Of a DNA stretch of 64,000 bases, positions 10,416-22,189 are shown in pieces. The position numbers and the translations under genes are program-made. Numbering within the stretch: position 1 is the first letter of the stretch; each line of letters starts with the position of its first letter. The notes beneath the pieces are model-generated. The model made no database searches, was not told where the DNA came from, and saw only the letters and a list, made by a program, of their open reading frames with translations. Source of the DNA: Azadirachta indica (Eukaryota > Streptophyta > Magnoliopsida > Sapindales > Meliaceae); the NCBI GenBank assembly GCA_022749755.1, contig CM040443.1, forward strand, positions 15,205,744-15,269,743, read 5' to 3'.

Positions 10416-11697
10416 TTAGGTACATTATTTATAACTACATTTTGCAGCATAAGAATGAATCTTCAAATTGCTCTATGCATTAGATTCTTTGGTTTTCAAG
10501 AAAATGGGGTAAGTTTATAAATTACGGCGCTTTGATCTATAAGCAAAAATTGAAATTTTAATATTACAATTATCCGAAGGCATAGAAAAATCACTTGTTG
10601 ATTAGATTTTTTTTTTTTAATCTCCACAAAAGCTTAGAGAAGATTTATTAAAAAGAAAAACAAACAAAAAATACAATGACTAGTAATAAAAAAAATAACA
10701 ATAAGAAAATGGAGCAACAGATAGAAACCCCGCAATACAGCAAACAAACAACAACATAGCAACAAACCTAAAGACAGCAAAAAAATAGTTAGGCATAGTA
10801 ACCAAGCAGTACAACTGAAAACATAGCAAGATAGTAACATAACCATAAAAGTAAAATAAATCTTTCTAACCAAACTAGAAAAACAACTATAGTAAAAGCC
10901 ACACGATGTAGAAATTGCAACAAACAAAAAAAGAGTAGTTGAGTAATTGGGGTGCACCTAACTCAACTGACGACAGAAGGCTGATGTTAGTTAGGGATGA
11001 CAAAATTTTTCATGGGACCAATGAGAATCTATCCTTAACCGGGGAGAATTTAGTTGAACTTATGGAGAATGGGGTAAGGAGCAAAGAGAAATTAATCCCC
11101 ATTCTATTAATGGGACGGGGATTGATTTAACTCTTTCCACCATATTTTATGTTAAGATACAATATAAGTATATTATAATTTATAAATTAAATTTTATATA
11201 TTTAAATGTAATTTTATATTATAATTAAATGTATTTAATAATAGAAAATTGTGGATCAATTAATATTATAAAAAATAGAATATAAAAAAAAAATTATAAA
11301 AAATAGAATATAAAAATAAAAATTAAAAGGTAAAAAACATAAAAAAAAAAATTGTATTTGTAATTAATGCGGCTGTAGGCTACCTAATGTTAAAGGGTCT
11401 TAAATAATAATTTCCTACTTTTAATTTTCTCAACTCAGGCAAAATTAATCCAAATTCCAGAATCCAGGCTTAGTGGCTAGTGCACGGCTACCAAATTTCA
11501 AGGGTGTTAAACAATATTTTCTCCTCCATTAGATTTTCAAACTCAAATGCTTTTTTTTATATTTATGGATTCGGTTGATTTCTTTCAATTGTGGCAAAAT
11601 TAAAGAAAGAGTAGGTATTGCATACTGTTGAATTTTTTGCTAATACTATTATATACTTATATATAATTATTTACATTATATTAAATTATCTTTTTTA
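10416..11697. other. Intergenic sequence with low-complexity A-rich tract
   Basis: 10620-10940 is an A-rich low-complexity tract. A TAGGGATGACAAAATTTTTC sequence near 10994 resembles a hAT-type terminus, but no partner is seen. Nothing else could be supported. Confidence 0.4.
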
Positions 11698-12313
11698 GAG
11701 CTTGTTTGGGATTGTTGTTGAGAGTGATAAAAGTGATTTTGAACCACCAAAAGTCATTTTGGGTGTTAGGTAAAGTTTTTTAAAATTACTTTTAGCAAAA
11801 TTACACTATCTTACAGCAAATTTTGAGGAGGAAAAGAATTGTTTTTTAAAATATGATTTTGAAAAACAATTTTATTTCTAAGTATAATACTAAATATACA
11901 CATTTAAAATTACAAAAACCTAAAACCAAATCTACGAATAATTTTTAAATTTCAACTTTAATTGAGAAATGAAATTATTAAAATCAAAATTACTTTTATT
12001 TTTAATCATGATATATATTTTTCTATAAATTATTTTAAAAAAGTATATATTATATTAAGTTATATTATATTATCTTATATACTTAAAGTAATTTTTATTT
12101 ATAACTATTCATTATGTACATTTTAGTCACTTGTATTGGTACAATATTTGGAACAATAAATTTACCAGATGCACAAAATTGATTTTCAAATTAACAATAC
12201 TTTTAAAAATAAAATTTACTAAATATTAAACTAATTCTTTTTAAAATCTATTATTTTTACAATACAATAGAAGTAGATTTTTTGTAAAATCCACAGCAAT
12301 TCCAAACTAATCC
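11698..12313. mobile_element. PIF/Harbinger (Tourist)-like MITE, 616 bp
   Basis: The left terminus GAGCTTGTTTGGGATTG and the right terminus (reverse complement GGATTAGTTTGGAATTG) match at 12 of 17 positions with no gap. Both are flanked by TTA (11695-11697 and 12314-12316), the 3 bp target duplication typical of PIF/Harbinger. There is no coding capacity. A second terminus of the same family lies at 10399-10415. Confidence 0.65.
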
Positions 12314-12459
12314 TTATTTTTAGGAAACGAAACAAATGTCTACGCTACTTGACGATCAACTTTAAACACAATTTAATAATATACTTGAAAAAACATTGAA
12401 TGATGAGGTGTACCCATCACTCTTGAAGCTAAACATAATGATACTAGAAAAAAAAGTTA

Positions 12460-13780
12460 AGATCTGAGATGTGGAATCACTTTAAAAGATAAAAAATTAA
12501 TGGAGAATTCACGTTAGTTTGTTAATTATTGTGAAAAGTGTCTAGGAGAAAATATGAAGCATAAAACAAAAACACTTGCATGATCATTTTAAAATATGTC
12601 CTTTATGAAATCGAAAACAAAATGATATACAAAAAATGTTGACAACTGCAAAAACAAGCAAAGAAAAAGTCACAGTTGGTGTGTATAGTTTTGATCAGGA
12701 AACTTCAAGGAGACAGCTTGCAAATATGATAATGTTGCATGAGTATCCTTTTAGTATGGTTGAACATGTTGGATTTAAAAAATTTGTCAATTTTATTCAA
12801 CTATTATTTAAGATGGTTTTTTATAACACAATTAAGAATGATATCTTAAAGATATATGTTATGAGAAGTTTAAAACAATTAATTTGTTAAAAAGCAATCA
12901 AAGTAGAATTGCTATTACTACTGATATGTGGACTTCTAATAATCAAAAGAAAAGATTTATTGCCGTCACAACATATTTTATAAATGATTCTTGAACATTG
13001 CAAAGTTGAATTATAAGGTACTTTTTATAACATTAAATTTCTTTTAAATATTTTTATATTTGCAAATTGAATTGTATTTAATATAGTTTATAATATGTTG
13101 TTATAATTATTTATTTATTTTTTATAATAGGTTTATATATGTACCATGTCTGCATACTTCTAATGTACTTGTTGATGTGTTGATGGAGTGTTTATTGGAT
13201 TAACATATTGATATGAACCTTTTTTCTTTAATTATAGATAACTGTATTACCAATGATGCTATGATTGATTATCCTGCTAAAAAGTTGTTTGGCAGTTTGT
13301 TATTACTGGTGGTGACTTTTTTCATATACATTGTTGTGCACATATTTTTAATTTGATAGTAAAGGAAGGATTAGATATAATTGGTGATAATATCATGAGA
13401 ATTTATAATAGTGTTACTTATTAGATAGTGACACCTAAAAGAGAGGAAAATTTGGTTGATACTACTCATTATTTGAATATCCAAAGTAGTAAGAAGTTAT
13501 TTCTTGATTGCAAAACTGGTAGAATTCTATATATTTAATACATCATACTACTTTAATATATAAATATGTTTTTCTTCGTCTAAAACAAAAAGAATCACAA
13601 TATAAATATTTGCCTTCTAAAAAAAATTGGTTGTTATAAAAAGAGATTTGTGATAGATTAAAAATAATTTATGAAGTAACTGAACTATTCTCTAAAAATC
13701 AATATCCTACAACTAACCTTACTTTTCGAAGATTTACCAAATTAAGTTGTCAATTATAGAGTGGCATACTTTCATATATT
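12460..13780 (+). pseudogene. hAT (RICESLEEPER-like) transposase, N-terminal and central part
   Basis: A BED zinc-finger remnant at about 12520-12600 shows the HLHDHFKIC-type text. The open stretch 12636-12890 encodes YSFDQETSRRQLANMIMLHE and then PFSMVEHVGFKKFV, which are hallmarks of plant BED/hAT transposases. After frame changes come an AITTDMWTS block (about 12910-12940), a FIYVPC block (about 13130) and a TPKREENLVDTT region (about 13430). It breaks off around NLTF, just before a new element terminus at 13780. Many stops and shifts show it is dead. The matching C-terminal half lies inverted at 14740-15867. Confidence 0.75.
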
Positions 13781-14130
13781 AGGGGTGGCAATTCACGTAA
13801 TCAGGTCATGTTTGTGCCATGTCAAAAAGTTAATCGTGTCAAAAATATATAACTCGAACACAACCTATTTATTAATTATGTCAAGAGCTCTCGACACGAT
13901 CATGATTCGTTTAACAAACGGGTGACATAATAAGACTTATTTACCTGTTTATTAATCGGATTATCAAGTCAAGTGCCACAGCACGACCCGTTTACCCATT
14001 TCTTAATATGGTAATCAGGTTGTCAAATCAACATAAACCTTTTACTCATTTATATAACCTGTTTAACCGTTGACTCAATTATGTGACATGTTGACTCATT
14101 TACCCATTTACACAAGTAAGTTATAAAAAT
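13780..14130. mobile_element. Non-autonomous hAT-type element or terminus
   Basis: It begins TAGGGGTGGCAATTCACG, followed by repeated GTCAAAT-, CATGTC- and ACCCGTTTA-like text (for example GCACGACCCGTTTACCCATT). This is common in plant hAT-derived non-autonomous elements. It interrupts or ends the transposase fragment to its left. The other end could not be located. Confidence 0.4.
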
Positions 14131-14739
14131 TTTAATTGTAATTTTATCAATTAAAATAATTAAAAAAATAGTACACTACCTATCCAAAAAATAAAATAAT
14201 ACAATAAATCAATAAAAAACGTGTCAAGCAATTCACTAACAAGCCCAAAAACCAACAAAATACAATAATCATCCTAAAAACATCAAAATACAACAATCTA
14301 TTATTTATTACATCAAAGTAAAAAAAAAACCATCAAAATTTAAAATTCTACAACATTACACTTTGTCATCCTTTCAAATGAGTTGAAGAAGAATATGGAG
14401 AACGCTAATAGTAGTAGCCAAAACACTTGAAAATAAGTTGAAAATAATAAGTGTGAAAAAAATATAAATTTAAAGTAGTGAAAAATATTAAATGATCATG
14501 ATCAAACTTGTTAATTATTATTCAAAGTAACACTTTCTTCTGATGGAGTAGTAGGAGCGCTTGAATTGACAAATTAATTATAATCTCCATGAGATCCTCC
14601 AATTTGACATATGAATTTATTGCATCAAGTAGAAAAATATAAATATTAAGAATAAAAATAATGAAGAATCTATTAAATTAAAAACTTTGAAAAGTAAAAA
14701 GTAAAAAATAAATTCTAAGATTATGAACAATATCACAAA

Positions 14740-15867
14740 GATTACCATACTCTTCATAAAGCCAATCTCTTAAGCAAATTATAGTTTCCATTGTCCCCAA
14801 CTTAAGGTCACTTTAGAAATTGATCAAGAACTCGACCACCAACACTAAATGCCTATTCAGATGCAATTATTGATATAAAAATAGTTAATATGTCCCTAGC
14901 CATTAAAGAGAGTTGAGGATAATGAAATTGACTGCCTTTTCAAAATGATAAAACATCCTATTCAACAGTTTGTTCAACATGCGGTTTATCTAAATATAAC
15001 TTCAATTGTTTTTTTTTTTTTGGGTAGAAGCATCTATATCCATACTTTCAAAATTATCAAACTCCTACAATGTTTTAAAATATATTAACCCAATAAGATT
15101 TATGCTAAAAATAACAGTAATAGTTTAAAAATATTCACCAATTCTTGTAGTACATAAACAGAATCAAGAATATTCCCCGCAAATCCACAATGAATATATA
15201 TATATATATATATTTATATGCAGAACATATTTATTATTATTATATATATATATTATATTATAATATACGAAACATGCTACCTTCTATTAAAATTGCATTA
15301 TATATTAATACATAACACTTCCACTATATTAATATATATTAAAGGTAAAAATAGTAAAGCATATTAAAACTTGAGAACTAAAAACGATATAAAACTTACC
15401 TCAAGGCATGATTCTAATTTTTCTTTATCTTTGACATCGGATTTTCCACTTGAACGCCCACCACCAGCTTGCATCAAAGATTTAATCATAGAAGAACATG
15501 ATTCGAAATTAACCATATATTCATTAAACAAGAAAAACAATTTATCTTGAACATTATTAAATTCCTTCAAATCATGACCATAAATCTTTTTGTATGCTCA
15601 CTCAATAAACAACATCTTATAATGAGAATCTAAAATTACTGATAATGCCAATATTGTACAAAAATCAGATCAATACTTCAAAATTTTGATCAACATCTTC
15701 TTCCCCATTTCTTTCAAGTATACATCTTCACTTATTGAGTATTCCTTCAATGTCACATAGGCTGCAAACACCTTAAGAAAATACAAATTGAAAGCAGGAT
15801 ATTTTAACCCAAAAAAGATGTAAGTAATTTCATAAAACAACACTAGAAAACTACTAATGTTTTGCAA
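14740..15867 (-). pseudogene. hAT (RICESLEEPER-like) transposase, C-terminal half, inverted
   Basis: On the minus strand, 15867-15670 encodes PAFNLYFLKVFAAYVTLKEY and then LKEMGKKMLIKILKY. 15570-15364 encodes a DLKEFNNVQDKLFFLFNEYM-type segment. Around 14980-14810 lies the dimerisation domain (FWKGSQFHYPQLSLMARDIL, then the ASE.AFS.GGRVLDQF-type block with a stop). This continues the domain order of the fragment at 12460-13780 but on the other strand. Stops and shifts throughout mark it as dead. Confidence 0.7.
15190..15265. repeat. AT microsatellites
   Basis: (AT)n tracts at about 15192-15215 and 15240-15262 lie inside the inverted hAT fragment. Confidence 0.8.
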
Positions 15868-16744
15868 AATATCCCACTCTTTTTCTTAAGGACAAAACTT
15901 ATAATTGGAATCATTCAATTATAAGTGACAAAATACACTTTTGTAATACAGTACACTGTCAAGTATAAGATAAGTAAAATTACATCTTATAGGAACATCT
16001 TATCTTAAATATTTTCTACTATCATAAAGTTTATAATAAGTGAAAATTTAAGTTAATAAAATTAATAAATTATTTGTATAATATTTAAGTGTAATAAACA
16101 CTCTAAAAAAAAATTAAACTATAGAAGTTTAATTAAATAATTTTTTTTATCTGTAAATAATTTCATCAAGGTTAAAATTATTAGCCAAAAAAAGGGTCCT
16201 AATGCAATTTTGAAGGGGTGGTAGGATTATCACTCTTTTTTTATCTAAATATTTGCTAAGAGTAATGTGAATTTAAAAAACAGAGTACGTTTGTTTGATA
16301 AATATTAGCATCAAAATGTTGTGACAAATGATAATGTAAAATACTATAATAAAATTAGGATTTATAAAAATATAAAGTACAATTGTCTTTGTGATAAAAT
16401 AATAAAGTTATAATAAAATTTTAAAAATCATATATTATTCAATAATTTTCTTTTGAAAATGATCTCTTGGTTTACGAAATGCATTAAACTAGGAAATGAA
16501 AAACTTTAAAAATTTTTTAACTAAAAAATATAAAAAAAAATTATAAAAATTTAAAAATTATAAAAATATATAAAAATTATAAAAAAAAATTGCTGATAAA
16601 TAGTCATAAATTATATAAATCATTTGAATTAATATTATAATTAAAAATATTAAAAGGGGTTTTACAAGTGTTTTAGGGGATTGGCAATAGCAATAACGTC
16701 GCTGACAAAAGACATCAAGGGACAGCCAGCCTCTCTAAACTAGA
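15868..16744. other. Intergenic and 5' flank of the JmjC gene
   Basis: Very AT-rich, with poly(A) runs at 16500-16600. The last ~70 bases before the ATG are of ordinary composition and probably are the 5' UTR. I cannot pick a clear TATA box. Confidence 0.4.
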
Positions 16745-19622
16745 ATGAAAGAAGTGAAGCAGCTGTGGGAAGAAGTGAGGGAGCTAAGTCTAGGTAACAA
16801 CTCAAGAGTTGAACGCCTTGATTCACCACCAACACCTCTCCAATTCCTCAGAGACTATGTGTCCCAAAACAAACCCTTTATCATTAAAAACGCCAACGTC
16901 AACTGGCCTGCTTTTTCACTTTGGACCCAACACTCTTACCTCTCCGAAACCCTTACTTCATCTCCTGTTTCTGTCCATCTCTCGCCCAACGGCCGCGCTG
17001 ACTCTGTTGTCAGCAACCCATCTTCAGATTCTTTGTGCTTTGCCTCTGCCCATGTCGAGCGTATGCCATTTGATGAAGCACTTCGGCTTGTGTCGAGTTC
17101 AGTTGATGGAAAAGTCGTTGCATACTTGCAACAGCAGAATGACTGCTTTCGATCTGAATATTCGGTTTTGTCTTCAGATTGTGATCAGCATATCCCCTGG
17201 GCTACTGAGGCACTTGGATGCTATCCTGAGGCTGTGAATCTTTGGATTGGGAATGAGCTTTCAGAGACTTCTTTTCATAAAGATCATTATGAAAACCTCT
17301 ATGCTGTTGTTTCTGGTCAAAAGCATTTTCTTCTGCTTCCTCCCACTGATGTTCATCGTATGTACATTCGTCAATATCCTGCTGCTCATTACTCCTACTC
17401 CCGGGTATTAACAATTTCTTTATTTTCACATTGTATTACATGTTTCTTGTTTGTTGATTGTGAAGAATGTGGAATCCTTGAATTTTATTGTGCTTTGTAG
17501 GATGTGGGGCAGTTTACATTGGAAGTGGAGTATATACCCATTTCTTTATTTTTACATTGCTTTACATATTTCTTGTTCTTGATTGTGAAGAATGAGGAAT
17601 CCTGAATGATGTTATGCTTTGTAGGATGGGGGACAGTTTACATTGGAAGTGGAGAAGCCAGTAAGATATGTGCCTTGGTGTAGCGTGAATCCTTATCCAT
17701 CTTTGGAGAATAGAGAAGCTGAAATGGCTAAATTCCCCTTGTATTTTAATGGTCCTAAGCCATTTGAATGTACTGTCAGTGCTGGGGAGATTCTCTACTT
17801 GTAAGCTTTATATCTTTCTTATTTGTTTATATAACATTTCTTTATAAATCAATGCATTTGGAGTTCATTATCTATCACACGCATTTCAACTTGAATCATG
17901 TATTCAGGTATTGCTTATAAGCTGTAATTCTTCCAAACGAAATTGCAATACAAAGAATTTGAATGACATAGAATTTTCAAGCATAATTTCTGAGCAAATG
18001 TATTCAAGGGTCCCCAAGGGGATGACCTAATTGGTTTGATCTCTTGCACTGGATTGAAAAGATCTGGAATCAATCATCCTCACACCAATTTTAGGGACGA
18101 TTAAGTTCAGTATTTGTTTGTGGTTTGTCAGGTGCTACATGTTGTATGCTGATTGTTAAGTGGAAAAAAGTGTATTTAAGTATCCATTTCCTACCAATAA
18201 TATTAGAAAGACAAAAATTTTGCATTAATCAGGATGATCCCAATATAAATAATTATCTACAAAATTCTATGAGTTATTGAAACTTATTCTCATATATAGA
18301 TAGATTAACAAATTAGCCTATACATGTTTTTGTGTGTGTATATGTGTGTATAATGCATTTTTCTAATACCATCACACAGAGGGTTATGCAGGGTTATGAG
18401 TGTAAACTGACCTATAAAAGCACCTCAAATAAGTAATAGGCCAGTGAGTTAACTTTTGTAGTACATCCCTATTTGATTGATTAACAGCATGGCAGACCAA
18501 TGATCTATAGTTCCTAACATATTACAAGCAACTATAGCTTTGAATAAGGATGGTGCAAAAATATGATAAAAAGTGTTTGAACTGCCTTGTGTGATTTGGT
18601 TGCTTTAATTGCTAAACTTTAGCAGATTTCTCATCCAAAGAAATTAATTTTGTTGAAGTCACTGATGAGATTTTCTGTCTTCTCTTGGAATTCTTGAAAA
18701 CAATTTAATGTTGTGTCTGACTTAAAGCATGCATGTATTAGAACTGCTTCAATGTAATCTAGACAAACAAATTGTAGAGTTCAAAGATGTAGCAGACTTA
18801 ATATATGTCTTCCTATGTTGCTTCTGGTTGCAAATATAGGTTCCTAGACTTTTCAATATTTTAAACACATCTGTTGTTAGCTTGTGTTGTTGCCCAATTC
18901 TGTTGTCATAGCCAAAGAATTGCTTTATGATTGTTCTTCCTCTGTTTTATTGCCTTAATAGATTATCTGGCCCAGAAATATCTTTCTTTTAATGTCTTTG
19001 TTCCATGAATATTAGGAATTTTCTCTGTAAAACCCTCAATAGAAGTTTCTTTACTGCTGTTATTCTTTTCTGCCTCAATGTGAATTTAATATGGATGGTA
19101 TTGCTGAAAAATAAAAGGACCTATGTATCCTGCATTTGTGTTTGTCTTTGGTATACAACGGGAAGCGACAGCTCTTGGAGTGGCTATGAAATATGTTCAA
19201 TTGTAATAGATGGAGTAATGAGGTTATTAGTTTAATGTTAGAAGCTGAGTTTGGTTTGAAATGCAACTGGTTAGATTAATTTATGTTGAAAGGCAGATCA
19301 TAACTCTGAAGTCGATCTGGCGGTGTTAATGCAGGCCAAGCATGTGGTTTCATCATGTTAGACAGAGTCCAGATGACAATGAATACACTATTGCCATAAA
19401 CTATTGTAAGGCTGAGGCTTCCTTTCTGTGTCCTTGTTAGTTTAAGAATAAGATATCATATCACAACAGATGGTAAGGCATAAACTATTTCATGCTCATA
19501 TCACAGGGTATGACATGCAATTCGATATCAAATATGCGTACTTCAACTTCTTGCAGTCAATTCATTACAAATCACCATCTGAATACGAGTATTCGGGGTC
19601 TGAGGACAGCGACGATGAATGA
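16745..19622 (+). CDS. JMJ32: JmjC-domain Fe(II)/2-oxoglutarate oxygenase, JMJ32/JMJD7 type (four exons)
   Basis: Exons 16745-17404, 17625-17800, 19335-19405 and 19507-19622, all with GT-AG junctions, join in frame to 340 codons plus stop; the Arabidopsis JMJ32 family has about this length. The N-terminal part (LQFLRDYVSQNKPFIIKNA) and the HKD iron motif (His178, Asp180) in exon 1 are clear. The third ligand lies in MWFHHV (His285/286, exon 3), and NLYAVVSGQKHFLLLPP is the conserved core strand. Such proteins use Fe(II) and 2-oxoglutarate; animal JMJD7 hydroxylates lysines, and Arabidopsis JMJ32 has been linked to H3K27me3 demethylation. The second intron (17801-19334) is long. The first intron contains a duplicated acceptor region, described separately. 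The gene looks functional if the downstream acceptor is used. Confidence 0.93.
17405..17654 (+). repeat. Tandem duplication of intron 1 acceptor and start of exon 2
   Basis: Unit A (17405-17530) and unit B (17531-17654) both contain most of intron 1, a TTTGTAG acceptor and the first 30 bases of exon 2 (GATGKGGGRCAGTTTACATT onward). Unit B runs on into the rest of exon 2; unit A ends abruptly at GGAG. Using the upstream acceptor (ending 17500) reads through unit B and meets an in-frame TGA at 17603. Confidence 0.9.
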
Positions 19623-20520
19623 AGACTGATAAAGAGCCTGGAAGATGAGATTTTGTTGTTCATTGTACTGTTCTGGCTGAGAAACCGGGCAGTTATTTTG
19701 TCAGTGGATTAGACAGAACGAAATGCTGCTTGAGGACTGTGATAACGGTACTGCTGGATACCCATTTTTCTTAAAGATGTCCATTGATTAATCAAGATCA
19801 TCCTTATGAGCTGTTGAGGTTCTTTTGTTGTATCATGAAACTGATGTATTTCACATTTCAGTAGTTATTTTGCTTGACCTTTTCTTTTTGGTTCTTTTGA
19901 CTTGCTCAATGATGAGCACATAGCAGAAGTTTGTCTTGTAAAGTTCAGCTCATTCTTCTAGTACTTACTGTTATGGGCAGCTTCGTGATCTTTTATTTCT
20001 CCTTCTTGTCATTGATTCAACAATTGAGTGCAGTTCTGTGGTTTTGGGAGAATTTTTCTATTCTCAATTTCGATAGAGACTTTTGTGGGCAGTGTCAGAT
20101 GTAACACATCTCAACTTAATTTTTGTGAGGTGATTAATTTTTGGGTCGATGATTTTGTTGTAATATTAACCGTTAGTAGTCTAGTAGTAAAGTAGTAGAG
20201 TACAGTGTTAGACTTTATACATCTAAATTTTTGATAAAATAATTTGAGTTGGGATTGAGTTTGGGTAAATTTCCTCTTACGGGGACAAATTTCATCGAAA
20301 TTGAGTATAAATTTCTACGGGCGAAACTTTGGCATGCGTCTATTTTGACGATCAGCTCCTTGTTAGATTTCCAATTAGGTTCTAAATGTAAAGTTTTGAA
20401 CAGAACGTAAGGACAAAACAAATAAAGAGCTGTTATTTAAACTCGCTGTTATTACTTGAAAGTGGTTTATAATTTCCTTTCTTCGTTTTAAGAACGTGGG
20501 AGAACACACCAAAGGGGAAG
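19623..20520. other. 3' region of JmjC gene and 5' flank of PPR gene
   Basis: There is no further coding frame. T-rich sequence after 19622 fits a 3' UTR. The ~50 bases before 20521 fit a short 5' UTR (AACACACCAAAGGGGAAG before the ATG). Confidence 0.45.
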
Positions 20521-21777
20521 ATGGACGCACCATCGCTACTCTATCAAAAATCAGTGTATATTGCTGCTTCTCAGAATTCATATTCAGCATCTTCCAGCTC
20601 CAACAAATGCAGATTCATGCGCCATCCTCGCCGCAATTACCGCACCAACTCTGCGGTACCCATACGTAGCCCCAGGCCCATTAAACCTCTTAAAATTAAA
20701 ACCGAAACCACTACAATTACAAGCATTTTACACTTAATGGACGTACTTCGCCTACCCATATCAGTTGACATGTATAATTGTCTTATTAAAGAATGTACCT
20801 GGAACAAGGACTCCACAAGGGCTCTCGAATTGCATGATCATATTGTGAAAAGAAGAAGCATTAAGCCCACGTTGAGCTTCGTCAACCGTCTCCTTCTTAT
20901 GCATGTCTCCTGCGGTCAGCTCTGCATTGCTCGCCAACTATTCAATGAAATGACCCTGAAGGATTTCAACTCTTGGGCTATCATGATCGTTGGCTACATT
21001 GACGTTGCCGAATATGAAGAGTCCATAACTCTGTTTGTGAAAACGATGGAACTACAAAAACTACGTCAAACAGGTAATATGTTGTTGGAATTCCCGGCCT
21101 GGATCATTGTTTGCATTCTCAAGGCCTGTGTTTGCACGATGAATATGGAATTTGGAAAGCAAGTTCATGGTTTGTTATTTAAGTTAGGTAGTAGTAGTGA
21201 TATATCTTTATCGGGTTCGTTGATTAACTTTTATGGGAAATTCAGGTGTTTAGAGGATGCTGACTTTGTTTTTAGCCAACTTAGACGTCATAATACTGTT
21301 GTTTGGACTGCTAAGATTGTTAACAACTGTAGAGAAGGAAATTTCCGTGAAGTTTTTGATGATTTTAAAGAGATGGGAAGAGAAAGAATTAAGAAGAATA
21401 GTTATACGTTTTCTAGTGTTCTTAAGGCATGTGGTATGGTGGATGATGGAGGAAACTGTGGTCGACAGGTTCATGCGAATGCTATCAAGATTGGGTTGGA
21501 ATCAGATATGTATGTGCAATGCGGGTTGGTTGACATGTATGGAAAATGTGGGTTACTAAAAGACGCCAAAAGGGTTTTTCAATTGGTAGTTAATAATGAA
21601 AACACTGCGGCTTGGAATGCCATGCTTATGGGTTACTTACGGAATGGCTTTTATGTAGAGGCCATTAAATTTCTGTATCAAATGAAAGCATCTGGAATCC
21701 GGATCCCAGAATCACTGATAAAAGATGTGCGGATTGCTTGTGTTAGTGATAGTTATACTTTTCAAAACAGGATATAA
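20521..21777 (+). CDS. Pentatricopeptide repeat (PPR) protein, organelle type
   Basis: A single-exon 418-residue protein. The first ~65 residues are rich in Ser, Arg and Lys and poor in acidic residues, as in plastid or mitochondrial transit peptides. From about residue 80 there are PLS-type repeats, for example GKQVHGLLFKLG (212-223), SLINFYGKFRCLEDADFVFSQ (about 233-253), FSSVLKACGMV (297-307), GRQVHANAIKIGLESDMYV (314-332), LVDMYGKCGLLKDAKRVF (336-353) and AWNAMLMGYLRNGF (364-377). It ends at residue 418 with no E or DYW extension. PPR proteins bind organellar RNA for editing, splicing or stability. The length and text resemble the Arabidopsis At1g31790 type (from memory). The target RNA is unknown. 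Confidence 0.9.
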   Translation: MDAPSLLYQKSVYIAASQNSYSASSSSNKCRFMRHPRRNYRTNSAVPIRSPRPIKPLKIKTETTTITSILHLMDVLRLPISVDMYNCLIKECTWNKDSTRALELHDHIVKRRSIKPTLSFVNRLLLMHVSCGQLCIARQLFNEMTLKDFNSWAIMIVGYIDVAEYEESITLFVKTMELQKLRQTGNMLLEFPAWIIVCILKACVCTMNMEFGKQVHGLLFKLGSSSDISLSGSLINFYGKFRCLEDADFVFSQLRRHNTVVWTAKIVNNCREGNFREVFDDFKEMGRERIKKNSYTFSSVLKACGMVDDGGNCGRQVHANAIKIGLESDMYVQCGLVDMYGKCGLLKDAKRVFQLVVNNENTAAWNAMLMGYLRNGFYVEAIKFLYQMKASGIRIPESLIKDVRIACVSDSYTFQNRI

Positions 21778-22189
21778 CAGACTGTTCCTATGTGTACATA
21801 ACATAAGATTACTCCTCCAATTTATATACTGATGTTTTGCTACAGATTATGTACTTTGTTGGCCATAATTTCTTGTCCTTCTACTTGCCTTGGGCAGCCA
21901 TTGTATGTTTGTATGCAGATTTGGAGGTGGCACATGACAGCAGGATATAAAATATAATAGCACGTACTTTTTGAACTCTGGTACAGCTTTGACAACCTGG
22001 TTTGGTCATTAAAATTGAACTTTTGAGCTTCATTTGTGTGTTGATGATTAGTGCTGCATTTAATGTGAGATCTATTTCTTTCAAAGGGGAAAATTGTAGG
22101 AAGTTTTGATTGCCAATACAGAGCTGCTGCTGATTTTGTTGTTTTCCAACGAAACTAAGCACTGTTTGGATGTATTCTTAGGTTGTGTG

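Noticed and set aside
10634..10957. 107-codon minus-strand frame rich in Leu, Phe and Cys
   Set aside because: It comes from an A-rich low-complexity tract; the hydrophobic composition is an artefact of poly(T) codons.
16745..17500. Treating the 251-codon open frame as the whole JmjC gene
   Set aside because: It reads through a GT donor into the intron; the spliced four-exon model restores the conserved C-terminus and third iron ligand.
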